A stretch of 64,000 bases of DNA. Source: Hydrangea macrophylla (Eukaryota > Streptophyta > Magnoliopsida > Cornales > Hydrangeaceae). The stretch lies in contig CM066984.1 in the NCBI GenBank assembly GCA_033977485.1, forward strand, positions 26,867,001 through 26,931,000. The letters run 5' to 3'. This document shows, one piece after another, positions 22,870 to 34,080 of this stretch. The notes below the pieces were generated by a model. It made no database searches, had not been told where the DNA came from, and saw nothing but the letters and a program-made list of their open reading frames with translations. Numbering within the stretch: the first letter of the stretch is position 1; each line of letters starts with the position of its first letter. Both the position numbers and the translations under genes were made by a program.

Positions 22870-23619
22870 TGTCACGCCCCAAAGTACCAAAAATAGTGAA
22901 AAATAAATTTCCTTTATGGGTTCGTAGACACGTGACTGGTTGTGAGTGTCACCTGATTGTCCAAACATGTTTATAACAATAATGTGATATGAGAAAGTGA
23001 CTAAGTTCAGCGGAAGCAGAAATTTAAAACATCCAAGTCTTACATCAGTAGTATATTATAGACCAAAAAGATATCCAAAAGTTACATATTACAAGACCAG
23101 CTAAACTATTACATCACTAACATAATAATAATAGAACTATAACAAAAGAAAAGCTCCAAAGTCTTCAAGTGGCAAAACCGTAGCCTTCCACGTAGTAATC
23201 TTCACCAGCATAGTCTTCAGTAGCAAAGCCAACATCTTGATAGCAGTCGGCTCCGTCTGGACCTGCAAAGGCTGGACGTGGAAGGTCCAGCGACATGAAA
23301 AGCTGTTAGTGGTTAAGCTAAGTGAGGGTCGCCTTAAGGTTACCACCACTTAAGGTAAGTTATTCTTCATTTCTTTTTATTCTCAACTATGTCTCGTTAA
23401 TCTTTTCTTATTCTCAAAACTATACCTTACTTGAACCCAATCATTCCCTTCGAAACTTAACCCTGAACTAAACTGACCAACAACATTGACTGAAAGAATA
23501 CTTAACTCCCAATGCATTTACCGGTCAAGAAAGAACAACACTCGACATAGAACCGCTTGATTGAACACATCACTGATGATCCTTAGAACAAGTGTGCAGG
23601 ATATTAACAGTGTCTTGGT

Positions 23620-23830
23620 CGAACACGTCATGCCAATCCTCAGGTCAACCGCACGTTATCGAACATGTCATGCTGATCCTCAGGTCACCCGTACTTGACC
23701 GAACACTTCATGCCGATCCTCAGTCCAAGGGTGCGGAAAAATAATCAACCACTTGATCAAACACGTCATGACGATCCTCAGGTCATCCGCACTTGACCGA
23801 ACACGTCATGCCGATCCTCAGATCAAGAAC
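23620..23830. repeat. 40-bp tandem repeat inside solo LTR
   Basis: The unit CGAACACGTCATGCCGATCC plus about 20 bp repeats at about 23620, 23660, 23700, 23758 and 23798. One unit is about 18 bp longer. Confidence 0.8.
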
Positions 23831-24599
23831 ACAAAACATAACTCTCCGATCGACACCATGGAATTATCGAAAGACCAACTTTGCAAGAAATATCCGAACA
23901 CGACACAAAAGTTTACTAATCAACTTTAACTGATAGTCATATGATGGAAAACGATGCCCAACGTCCCTTATTCGAATAAAATCTGTTATTGAAGATTTTA
24001 TCGCTATCTTACGCATTCATACGTTTCGTAGTTTAGTTCATTAATAGCTTCCAATTACAACCGTCAAGATTTCGCTATACATCCGACATTCTGTTTTACC
24101 CCTCAATATGCTTACGATGAGAACTTACCCAATCATTATCAACGCAATAATCGTGTTGTAGAACATACTTAAAGCTTGGGTCTGAGCTTTCCAACGGTCA
24201 TTAAACTATATTCATAATAATGGGAAAACATAGCACGTAGCTCATGGATTTATAACATGGATTTAATATCAATACACATATAGATGAAACCCTTAACATA
24301 CTTATCTACGCAATAGAACAACCATAGCACAAGATTTTCATAACAACACAGGTACAGGAAACTAGCATCAAAAATCAACACCATGCATAAACAAAACATT
24401 ATACAAAAAGCTGTACAATCTGCCAGGATATATTTTCACTGTGTTGACTGAATTAACATGATTTATTTGGGCATGATAAATTGCTTTGTGGATCAAACTC
24501 AAAACTAAAACATTGTAGATAATAGGATTATCTTCATGTACAAAAAAATCTAGCTTCAATTACATTTTTGAACTGCGCAAAATATTTATTCTACCTAGA

Positions 24600-25215
24600 C
24601 ATTTCTATACTTTCGGACTGCTATGTCCCAGATTTATAGCACTGCGTTGTACGTGAATTCCTATGAAGGAGGGGTTTTTAGACTGAGATATAGAAGAGTT
24701 ATTTGTAGACAAATGAGTTAGCTTTCTCCACCAAAACAACCCTAGCCTAATTCAAATTTTTGAGCTACTCCAAACATTCATTTTACTAAACTATGTTCTG
24801 CTGAAAGTTTCAGTTTCTCAGATTTATAACACTACATTGTACATGCATTTCACCTATGAAGGATTGATTTCTAGACTGAGCTATAGAAGAGTTATTTGTA
24901 GATAAATGCGTTAGAGTTTACCACAAAAACACCTAGCTTAATTCCGATTTTTGAGCTCCTCAAAACATTCATTTTACTAAACTACATTCTGCTGGAAGTT
25001 TTTGTTTTCCCAGGTTTATAACACTGTGTTGTACATGCATTTCACCTATGAAGAATTGATTTATTGACTGAGCTATAGAAGCGTTATTTGTAGATATATG
25101 AGTTATCTTTCTTTACAAATAAACCTAGCTTAATTCGGATATTTGAGCTGTACAAAACAATCATTTTACTAAACTACAATCTGCTGGAAGTTTCTGTTTC
25201 TCAGATTTAAGGATT
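24600..25215. repeat. 190-bp tandem repeat inside solo LTR
   Basis: The marker CAGATTTATA-like word recurs at 24630, 24820, 25011 and 25202, a period of 190-191 bp. Each unit holds GAGCTATAGAAGAGTTATTT and ATTCATTTTACTAAACTA. The units have diverged. Confidence 0.8.
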
Positions 25216-25958
25216 TGTCTTGAATGTCATGAAAACTTCAACACAACAACATCAAACTCCTACTAAACATTAATACATGCTATATATGTTCTAAATTAAG
25301 TTAGATTACTCACAATTACTCACAATTTACTCATAATTTACTCATTATTTACTCACCAAATCTTGAAATTAAGCTTGATGTTGTTCTTGAGCTTGATGGA
25401 GCTTGAACTTCAACTTCAATGGTGTCACCTTCTTCTTCTCCTATATGAACTTATAACTCCAGCTCTATTTTCTTTACTTAAGTGCAGATTATAAGAGACA
25501 AAGTGTGTCAATTGTGTGCATGTGCATGTTATATATAGAAAGTGCATTAGCTTAGGTGTCATTTGCATGTTACATGCATAGGACATGTGTCCATTAAGTG
25601 GACATATATCCAAAGGGATGTCATGTGATTGCCACATGGCCAGCCATGTGGGGTCCACCTCGGGTTGTGTACCACATTCTCAGTTTACGTGCATAAGTTC
25701 CTCGGTATACATGTCGGTCTTGATTTACGTGCAACCGGGTATTATTTCTAATGTCCGGGTCCGGGTCCGGGTCCGGGTACGGGACTAAGTTAAATCTTAT
25801 TATGGTCGAGTAGGTATGGTTACTACAGTCTATATGATAATACTACAACACGTCCATACCATCACGTAATTAAAATAATAATATAATAATACAGTCTGTC
25901 CAAATCAGAAATTCGGAAAATTGATATTATTAATGAAAGAACAATTACAGGTGTTACA

Positions 25959-26936
25959 GTATTGCTTCCCCTCCAAGTAAAGACATGCCTTCCCTTAAGT
26001 GATAATATCTTGCAATATCCATAAATATTATCCTTCCAAATCTTGATAATGTCTTCCATATTTTAATGAAGTTTCCCATATCTCAAAATATTCTTGCCTT
26101 ATCAAATAATAGAAATATTACATATCACTCAGAATTTGTAAGGAATGATATACTTCCCAAAGTGACCAAATCTGTATCACATATCTTCTCATCGGGGCTA
26201 AATCTTTAAACAGCTAACAAACTTTTTGTGATCACGTGGGAACTAAGGTGAATAGACTTAATATGTTGACAAGTGATGGTCTTGAATGGCCACGTGGCCT
26301 AATTCAATGTGGATTCTAAACATGCCAAGCCAAACAATGGTTTAGGCCGATGGAATTAATGAAGACAAAAACTCCTTGTTAGCCTTGTAAGTTATTTAGA
26401 TTTTTGACTTGTCTTTGGGCCACCATACTATTACATCATCAATCAAGTGAATGGTACAAATGAAATCAAATGAGACCCATATTGCCATTCACATGCCCAA
26501 TGGAGTAATTAAAATAGGGACACAGCCCGATGGAGTGGCTGCCAAAATGAAGTTGAGGCCAACCAATATGCTGCCATTGATGTGGGGCCCAAACTAAGGT
26601 GGCCCACCACTCTTGGCCAAACAAACCACTAAATAACTTGGATGAAATATATCAGCCCGATTAATGCATATGTCAGAACGATCATATGGTGGCCAGTCTG
26701 AGTGACCAATGGTACTAGTCCGATGGTGACGTAACATAGCCATATTAAAGCAAGGCCCACTTTGTGCAGTGGCCCGATGAGACGATGATCAACACGAATG
26801 TAGATAACCCAATTCAAAACTCATTCCTTTAAACCAGCCACTTAACCATTAATTATGCAATCAGTCTTATAGCCCGATTGAAAAATCTCAATCGACCTTA
26901 TACTTTAAAAAAAAATATATTTTTTAGGTATAAACA
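25959..26936 (-). repeat. X middle LTR (A), truncated
   Basis: About 90 percent like the second two thirds of LTR B by eye, ending TTTTTTAGGTATAAACA. The first 570 bp or so of the LTR are missing and PMD coding sequence lies there instead. A purine tract (minus strand GCCCAGGGAACAAT) follows at 26937-26950. Confidence 0.75.
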
Positions 26937-27379
26937 ATTGTTCCCTGGGCTATTTAAAATGAAAAAGCTTGAATTTTGAATAGCCATGTAGATCAGACTG
27001 ATTGCCTTTGGATCAATACACATTCAACACCAGTTAGGTAGACTCATGCTCCCATCGGCCTATATATCCGATTTAGCATTCCAAACTTCCTTTCAACGGT
27101 ACTTTTATTTATTTTTTATTTTTTTATTTTTTTTTCTTTTAGTCTGGTATCTCAGTCCGAATATTATTTTGACCGAATTAATATTATCCGGTCTTCAGTA
27201 CTTCACAGTCTTCTTCGATAGTACCATTGTTGCAAAAACAACTACCAAAAAATAGTTATGTTGATGACATCCACATAGCCATCGTTGATGTAGATCAACC
27301 CAAGCCAAATAAATAACTGGCTTAAAATAAAATAAAAAATATTTCATCGGTTACTATCACAAGACCAAAAAATTTGAAC
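26937..27379. other. X internal non-coding stretch
   Basis: No gene is visible apart from the purine tract at its left edge. A T-rich run lies at 27105-27145. Confidence 0.5.
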
Positions 27380-28290
27380 AACTCTTTAAGGGTTAGCTTC
27401 CTCAAGGAAAGTTGTTCAAAAAATTTATGGACCGAATTAGAGTCAATCGGTCTCGTCAAAGATTGTCCCTCGAGCGCTTCATCGCCGATTTCTTCATCAA
27501 TAAGGGTGTCTTCATCATCGTCCTCCTCATCAATGGGAGGCTCTGTGGCCGATACATGACACTCGGCCTATCACACACTTCTCTTTCGACCTCAACAGAA
27601 CTGTTAGGCTCATTTAGAGCTTGCCCCCCTGGTGCTTTGTCGTCTTCATCATCAATTAGGGACAGTCTAGCCGAAGTAAAAATTTTCAGCCTTTCATTAA
27701 TTCTGTCATCTTGGTCCCCAAGCAGGTTGAATGGTATGGAATCAGATAGATTAGGGATACCGGTCTCTTGATTTAGAGAAACAACTCCGGCCTTCTCGGG
27801 CCGTTGTTGTGATTTTAAGAGTAGTTCAAGTTGAAGAGCGATATCTTTAACGACATCACTACGATTTTCTTTAGCATCAACCGATTCCTCTTGTTCCCCA
27901 GTCTGCAAATCTGATAAACCGATTGATTTTTCCCTCCAACTACTGTCTAAAAAGTCCTCCACGGATTTGAAAGAATTTCCATCGGGCGGTGGACAGTCAG
28001 CTCCATTTAATTCAAGGTGACCGATCCCTTGGTAGAAATACTCGACATCGGCTTCTAAACAATAGATATATTGGTAAAGATCATTGATGGCTCGATCATA
28101 TTGGGCTGTAAAGGCATGCTAATTTGGGTATTGCGGATCCAACAGCCTTTGCCATAAAGCCTGGTAGACAGTAGATTTATCATTTTTTTAGGCGATTAAT
28201 CTCTTGTTGAAGTTGGCCTATTTCTTCGCTACGCCAACCAATTTGGTTGTTGTAGAAGTGTAGCCATGCTTCGGTGTTCTGTACATACAT
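27380..28290 (-). pseudogene. X sense ORF of unknown function (broken)
   Basis: The ATG at 28290 lies about 18 bp after the primer-like site. The start reads like a coiled-coil or helical segment (TEAWLHFYNNQIGWRSEEIG). A frameshift in an A-run near 28187 and a stop near 28120 follow. The frame is then open from 27962 to 27456 and acidic (TGEQEESVDAKENRSDV). A further frameshift near 27530 leads into an Asp/Glu-rich tail. I do not recognise it. It could be a short gag-like protein or a detached C-terminal part of a PMD-type protein. Confidence 0.5.
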
Positions 28291-28307
28291 GGCTCATCAC
28301 CTGGCTA

Positions 28308-28325
28308 TCCCACCGAGCATGCCAA
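28308..28325 (-). other. Primer-like site of X
   Basis: The minus strand reads TTGGCATGCTCGGTGGGA, close to TTGGCACGCCCAGTGGGA in element Y. It lies just inside LTR B. I do not assign the tRNA. Confidence 0.6.
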
Positions 28326-28331
28326 ACTATT

Positions 28332-29658
28332 TGCTATATCTATTATTCGAGCGTGCTAGAGCCTTATGAGGTAGAAACAAACTTATAAAACACAAAATTT
28401 CCTAAAATCACTTGTGAGTGATACACATGGTTTCATAATATAACTTCTATCAATGTGAATGTAAAAGGTGAGTAGGAAAGTACCCTCACCTAAAGGTCCC
28501 TAGACAGTGTTGAAGCACAAAAGCCTAACAAGTGATGAATAAGCCATGAAGATAATTATATAAAAAGATAGATTTTTATTTAATTGAAGCAATGAAAGAG
28601 AAATACAAGAATGTAATTACAAAACTAAGAAAGCCTAGGAAAGTAAAAAGAATGCTAAAAATGCTTTAAGAATGCATGTTGAATGCGATTTTTCGAGGAT
28701 GATGCGGAGTGAGTTGAATGGTTAGCCGACCTGCTGATTTATAGCGGCCTCGACTGATATGAGATAAGGCAAGAAATATCTTCACTAATAATCTGGTATA
28801 ATTTACCAGATTAATCTCCCAAAATCTAATAAAAGCTACCATATCTTTGAATAAAAATGCAAATGTATATATATTGATCTTGAATCTAGTCCGAATGTTG
28901 GCCTTGTATGTAATGCTTCCCCTCCAAGTAAAGATATGCCTTCCCTTAAGTGATAATATCTTGCAATATCTATAAATATTATCCTTTCAAATCTTGATAA
29001 TATCTTCCATATTTTAATAAAGTTTGCCATATCTCGAAATATTCTTACCTTATCAAATAATAGAAATATTACATATCACTTAGAGTTTGTAAGGAATAAT
29101 ATACTTCCCAAAGTGACCAAATTTGTATCACATATCTTCTCATCGGGCTGAATCTTTACACAGCTAACTAAAACTTTTTGTGACCACGTGGGACCTAAGG
29201 TGAACAGACTTAATATATTGACAAGTGATGGTCTTGAATGGCCACATGGCCTAATTCAATGTGGATGCTAAACATGCCAAGCCAAACAATGGTTTAGGCT
29301 GATGGAATTAATGAAGACAAAAAATCCTTGTCAGACTTCTAAGTCATTTAGATTTTTTACTTGTCTTTGGGCCCACCATACTATTACATCATTAATCAAG
29401 TGAACGGTACAAATGAAACCAAATAAGACCTATATTGCCATTCACGTGCCCAATGGAGTGATTAAAATAGGGACACTTCCCGATGGAGTGGCTACCAAAT
29501 GAAGTTGAGGCTGGCCAATATGCTACCATTGATGTGGGGCCCAAACTAAGGTGGCCCACCACTCTTGACTAAACAATCCACTAAATAACTTAGATGAAAA
29601 ATATTAGCCCGATTAATGCATATGTCAGCCCGATCATATGGTGGCCAGTCTGAGTGAC
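28332..29658 (-). repeat. X right LTR (B), first part
   Basis: It starts TGCTATATC. A minus-strand TATA-like box is at 28736-28744. It contains the empty site of the solo LTR (near 28902-28924). It is interrupted by the Athila-like element at 29658 and resumes at 35700-35921. Confidence 0.75.
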
Positions 29659-31260
29659 TGATTCAAGGTGAAAAGTGTATATTCATAGCGTATTACATAG
29701 TCTTTTATGCATACTTTTATCCCCAAAAGTCCCTACATTTAGGTGCATTCTAATAGCAATGTTCTTTTTATTGTGTTAATGCTAAAACATATATTTATGC
29801 GTTATTTTATAGGTATTAGAATGGAAATCAATGAAGTGGAGCTAAAGAAAGTGATTCTGGTGAAGAGAATAACAGAAGCAGCTGAGAAAATGCAAATTTT
29901 GACAATGAAGACTTCAGATTTGGAAGATTTTCCCAGAAATATAAAATGTAGAACGTTGAGTTACGGTTGCATGGCCACAAACGGGAGATCATTTCGAGGT
30001 CCGAGTGAAAGTTATGGGCATTCACCCATCGGTGCGCAAAGCTGTCAAAATTTGAGAGTTCAAGGGCTTGAGGAGAGTTCAATCGATCGAACCTTCGATC
30101 GAACGAACTAAGCTCGATCCATTAAGCTATATTTTCTTCTAAAAGTTGTGTAAACTCTGCAGGAACCCTATAAATAAGTTGTTTTGACATTAGACGAAGG
30201 GAGGACGCTCCAGAACGCAAAAAACAACAATTTTAGGGTAGTTTTAGGGTTAGATTAGGTTAGATTCATGTTTTCTTCCTCCTTTTTCATTGTTAAACTC
30301 AAGATTGATGTTGATTACAAGTAATATTCAGATTATTTTCAGGTTTTTCTTCTCCTTTTTCTTTATTTGATTGTTTATTGCTTTAGATGTTAATGATTGC
30401 TATGTTTTGTTATCTCTGCAATAGTTTTATTATGTTTCTGTAGTTTAGACGTTAGAAATATGTGATGAAATATTGATTCTTAGCCTCTGCCATGTATGAT
30501 ATAGAAAATCTAGGCTCGATCAATCGAAGGTATTTCGATCGATCGAACCAGACCCATAATCAAGCGATTAAAGACATTTTGATCGATTGAAGGATGATGT
30601 TGTCAGATTGATCGAGAGCGCTTCGATCGATTGAACATGTTAATTCCTGAGATGATTCTTTTAAGTATTCCATGACTTTTTGTTTTTGAAATCTTTCATC
30701 AAATTGTCCCTATAAGCTCAGTTTGTCACAACAGTTTTTAGAATTTGAAGCCTTAAGGCTTTCTACAATGACTTTTGAAAACCACTTTGAATGCTAACAC
30801 TGTTTAGAGTGCAAGTAATAACCATTGTTTTAAACCGTCTTCCAAGTATTTTAAATCAACTATGATGATGTAGTCCTGGTCATGAAAGGGCTATTGATTC
30901 TATATCTTTAGAAAAATACGGAATGCTGAAAAGGAATGAACTCCATAGAACGTTAACGACTGTGCATGGTAGATAGTTAGGATCAATGTGGATTCACGTA
31001 TTTCCAACACCTTTAGTTTATCTGTTTAATTAGTTATGTTTCTTTATACTTGAGTTTGTTATTTATTTTAATTTAATTAATTAGGATTCGTTAGAATCTC
31101 CACCTGTATATTCATCTTTTTCCTTTTCTTTAGGTTATAACTTAGCAAACATTCTCCCTATTCCTTCCCAGTGGGATTGACCTGGACTTATCCAGTATTA
31201 CTTGCACGATCACCTACACTTGGGTGTTGCACAAGAGTACACAACTTTTTATTCGTGTCA
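29659..31260 (+). repeat. Athila-like 5' LTR (1602 bp)
   Basis: It runs from TGATTCAAGG to CGTGTCA. Many CGATCGATCGAA-like palindromes occur at 30070-30110 and 30510-30640. A TATA box CTATAAATA is at 30168-30176. Confidence 0.93.
30168..30176 (+). promoter_or_regulatory. TATA box of Athila-like 5' LTR
   Basis: CTATAAATA; the same box is at 34590-34598 in the right LTR. Confidence 0.5.
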
Positions 31261-31266
31261 AGTTTT

Positions 31267-31284
31267 TGGCGCCGTTGCCGGGGA
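31267..31284 (+). other. Primer-binding site, tRNA-Asp type (Athila-like)
   Basis: TGGCGCCGTTGCCGGGGA is complementary to the 3' end of plant tRNA-Asp and starts 6 bp after the LTR. Confidence 0.9.
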
Positions 31285-31482
31285 AGGCAACTAGGTTAGG
31301 ATTTTACTAAGTTATTTCCATTTTTCTTCTTTTTCTTAAATAAATAAATAAATAATGAAAAAAAAAACTTTTGGACTTTTTTTCTCTCACAATATAAAAA
31401 TAAAAAATAAAAATTCAATTGTTTAAAATTTTTTTGGGTAAATGTGTTTTATCCATATTACCCTTCATACAACACAAACACC

Positions 31483-32116
31483 ATGAATATGTACACTTTA
31501 GGTAATGAAAACTATCCCCCCAAGTTGGCAAGCACCCACATATGACGCGCATTATCAACCTGAGTGCTGCCAACCACCACAATGGGGAAATGATAGTGGT
31601 AGTCCCCCGTATTATCAAACGTATCAAGAACCTCCACATGAAGAGTTCTATCAACCGTAATGGGGATATAACCAAAATAATAATGTAGGATATAGTAGTA
31701 GTTCCCACAATTACCAAACGCACCAAGACTTTCCTTCTGGGGAGTCTTGTTCACAAGCACAATGGGACAAAACTTCATATAGTAATAATGAGGAGAATAA
31801 CCAAGTTGAGGATAATAGTATGCTAAAATTGTTGCTTAGTGAAATGAAAAGGCTAGATAGTGCACTTGATAAATTAGAAACTAGATATCAACAACCACAT
31901 GCTAGCCAAACTATAGAAGACTATACCAGTCCTTCAACACTACAACCCAAATTTCAAGACACTAACAATGGAATAGAATTAGAGGACAATGACGGTTGTA
32001 TACTGAATGAGGTTAACAACTCACTCGAGAAAGTCATAACCCAACTCCAAAACCAAACTATTGAGCATGAAGTTATAGAACCAATTAGAGGACAATGCCG
32101 GGTGTATACTAAATGA
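31483..32116 (+). pseudogene. Athila-like gag C-terminal remnant
   Basis: One frame reads a Tyr-, Pro- and Gln-rich segment (YDAHYQPECCQPPQWGN, YYQTYQEPPHEEFYQP) with a stop near 31660. It then runs on through a helical part (LLLSEMKRLDSALDKLETR) to 32116. This resembles the low-complexity linker and helix in the C-terminal part of Athila-type gag. A duplication of about 106 bp (31978 onwards and 32084 onwards) ends the frame. The function is lost. Confidence 0.5.
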
Positions 32117-32273
32117 GGTTAACAACTCACTCGAGAAAGTCATAACCCAACTCCAAAACTATACCATTGAGCATAAAGTTGTAGAACCATCTTCTCCTTA
32201 ATATACAACCCCAGACATCAACTCCTTCACTGCCTAGATAAAGTTGCACAATTCCTTTGTCCAGAGCACCTCA

Positions 32274-32936
32274 ATGGATGACATATATAGTGAGGAGAGT
32301 TACACGAATGAGAATGAGGTTTTTATAGATAATGAGAGTTTAGGTGATGGCACGCAATTAGAAAAGGATGAGCCCCCTGTTGACTCTACCACTACCTTTG
32401 ATAGTGACCCTAGGGAGGATATAACTCAAAAATCTAAATCTTGTTTAGAGTCATGTGATATTCATGAACCCTCACCTTTTCCGACCGAAGAGGTGATGTC
32501 ACCAAGTTGCCCATCACCTATCCTCGCTATCAATCAAAGCTCTCATCCCGAGCTTGAAAATCATGTGTACCTCAATATTAAACAAAATGAATGTGTTGTG
32601 GAAGAGGATGGTAAGGATTCTAGCACATGTTCTTCACAAAATTTTAACTTTCAAAATTCTTTGAGAGAAGACTTGGAAAATATTGGGCCCACATTAGATT
32701 ATCTTATATTTCAACAAGAAGCTAGTAATCTTCTAGACTACTTAACCTTCTTGAGTAATAATGACATAGAGGCCCAAATAGATAGCTTTATCCAAGTGCA
32801 GTCCAAAACTATTTACATAGAACAAAAATCCAATTCATATGATCATATCTCTATATATTATGTTCTAATACAAGAGGAGGGTAAAGAAGCTTCATTAGAA
32901 CATCACCTAAACCCTGCCCCTTTTATTGAACCGTAG
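32274..32936 (+). CDS. Unknown acidic protein, 220 residues, in Athila-like element
   Basis: The frame from the ATG at 32274 (MDDIYSEESYTNENEVFID) to 32936 is uninterrupted. It is rich in Asp, Glu, Ser and Asn, with a Cys/Pro-rich middle (SCLESCDIHEPSPFPTEE). I see no transmembrane segment, zinc knuckle or protease motif. It follows the gag remnant in the same orientation and may be a former gag-linked segment. I do not recognise the family, and its coding status is uncertain. Confidence 0.4.
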   Translation: MDDIYSEESYTNENEVFIDNESLGDGTQLEKDEPPVDSTTTFDSDPREDITQKSKSCLESCDIHEPSPFPTEEVMSPSCPSPILAINQSSHPELENHVYLNIKQNECVVEEDGKDSSTCSSQNFNFQNSLREDLENIGPTLDYLIFQQEASNLLDYLTFLSNNDIEAQIDSFIQVQSKTIYIEQKSNSYDHISIYYVLIQEEGKEASLEHHLNPAPFIEP

Positions 32937-34067
32937 CCACCTCCTTGTATTAAAATAGAGGCCGTTATAGGAAATACCAACACCAAAGATCGTTTCTTGC
33001 ATATAATTCCTAAAAAGTGTCTTGAGAGACTATAGTGGAGACTAATAACCCAAGTGAGCTTTTGAGCCATTCTTTTGTTTTTGAGGGTTTTATAAAATTA
33101 CTCTTACTTTTTTTAAAGCGTATTAATTCGTTGAAAATCTCAATTTTCTTCTTCATTTTGACTGATCACTAGAAGAGAACGTTCAGGATTTACCAACTTT
33201 AGAGCTCTTAAATTTACTAAGAGAGATTGGAGATGTGGGGAAGTTTGAAAAGTTGTAGATATTCCAATCACATCCTTGGACCCAATTGAAAATCACAAGC
33301 CTCTTTCTTTTTTCACCTAACACCTCTTTTTCAAAGTCTTGATGATTTTAGGTAAATTGGATTTGAAGTTAATGTAATGAGGGAGTTCTCCACGGTATCT
33401 CGCTCTTCTAGTGAAAAGTATCCATTCATGAGACTTTATGCACTAAAATGTCCATTTTTCAATTTAGATATGAGAAGTATTAAATTCCATATACAGTTAC
33501 TCTTTATAGCTTCCATATCATGAGTGATAATTATTACACCTAATTCGGAGTGATTTCATCTTGAGAGTGTAATCCCGGTGAGAGTCGAGTCAAAATGAAC
33601 GTCTTGATAGCGTCTTAGGTTATGCCAGCTTTAAAATTAAAGTTTTGTATTTTGGTTATCCATTCACACACACACTTGAAGATTAACAAGTATGGAATAT
33701 TCTAATGACTTTGATAGTAGATTAACTATAATGTGTGTGTTGCATTGCTATGGCTTACTAAAGAGTTCCATGAGATTGTTGAGCTTGACTATATTGCTAA
33801 ATGAGAGGAAAAAATTTCTTGAACACATTTAAACTAGAATCATTACCATAAACATGAATTTTGTGGGTAAATTCACTACAAGCCCTCACGAGACAACACT
33901 CGTCCACTAGGGGGAACCTAGGGGTTTAAAGACTTGTTGCATACGCTAAATGCAATCGCGATTCCTGCGAAAGTGAGTTAGGATTTTTACTTTCTTTTGT
34001 TTTCAATTTTTAGAGTTTAAATAAACAATGTTGTAGTTTGCTTCATTGCTAGAGACTAGCAACGAGT
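32937..34067 (+). other. Athila-like 3' internal non-coding region
   Basis: No convincing gene is present. Where pol should be there is only AT-rich sequence with stops in all frames. Confidence 0.6.
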
Positions 34068-34080
34068 TAGTTGGGGGGTG
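34068..34080 (+). other. Polypurine tract of Athila-like element
   Basis: GTTAGTTGGGGGGTG ends at the TG of the right LTR. Confidence 0.7.

Larger units (their letters stand above)
22870..25958 (-). mobile_element. Solo LTR, chromovirus-like (3089 bp)
   Basis: It begins TGTCACGCCCCAAAG and ends GGTGTTACA, resembling the ends of the G1 LTR. No internal region accompanies it. The flanks ATATT and GTATT look like a duplication with one mismatch. LTR B carries the uninterrupted site (TTGGCCTTGTATGTAATG near 28902), which confirms an insertion at this point. Inside are a 40-bp repeat block, a 190-bp repeat block and a short GGGTCC run (25757-25782). A minus-strand TATA-like box lies near 25530. 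No gene is present. Confidence 0.82.

Noticed and set aside
25757..25782. GGGTCC run as telomere-like repeat
   Set aside because: The unit is not TTTAGGG and is only about four copies long. It is a plain microsatellite in an LTR.
27412..27771. Plus-strand ORF of 119 residues in X
   Set aside because: The opposite strand gives a compositionally protein-like acidic frame and lies in the orientation of X.
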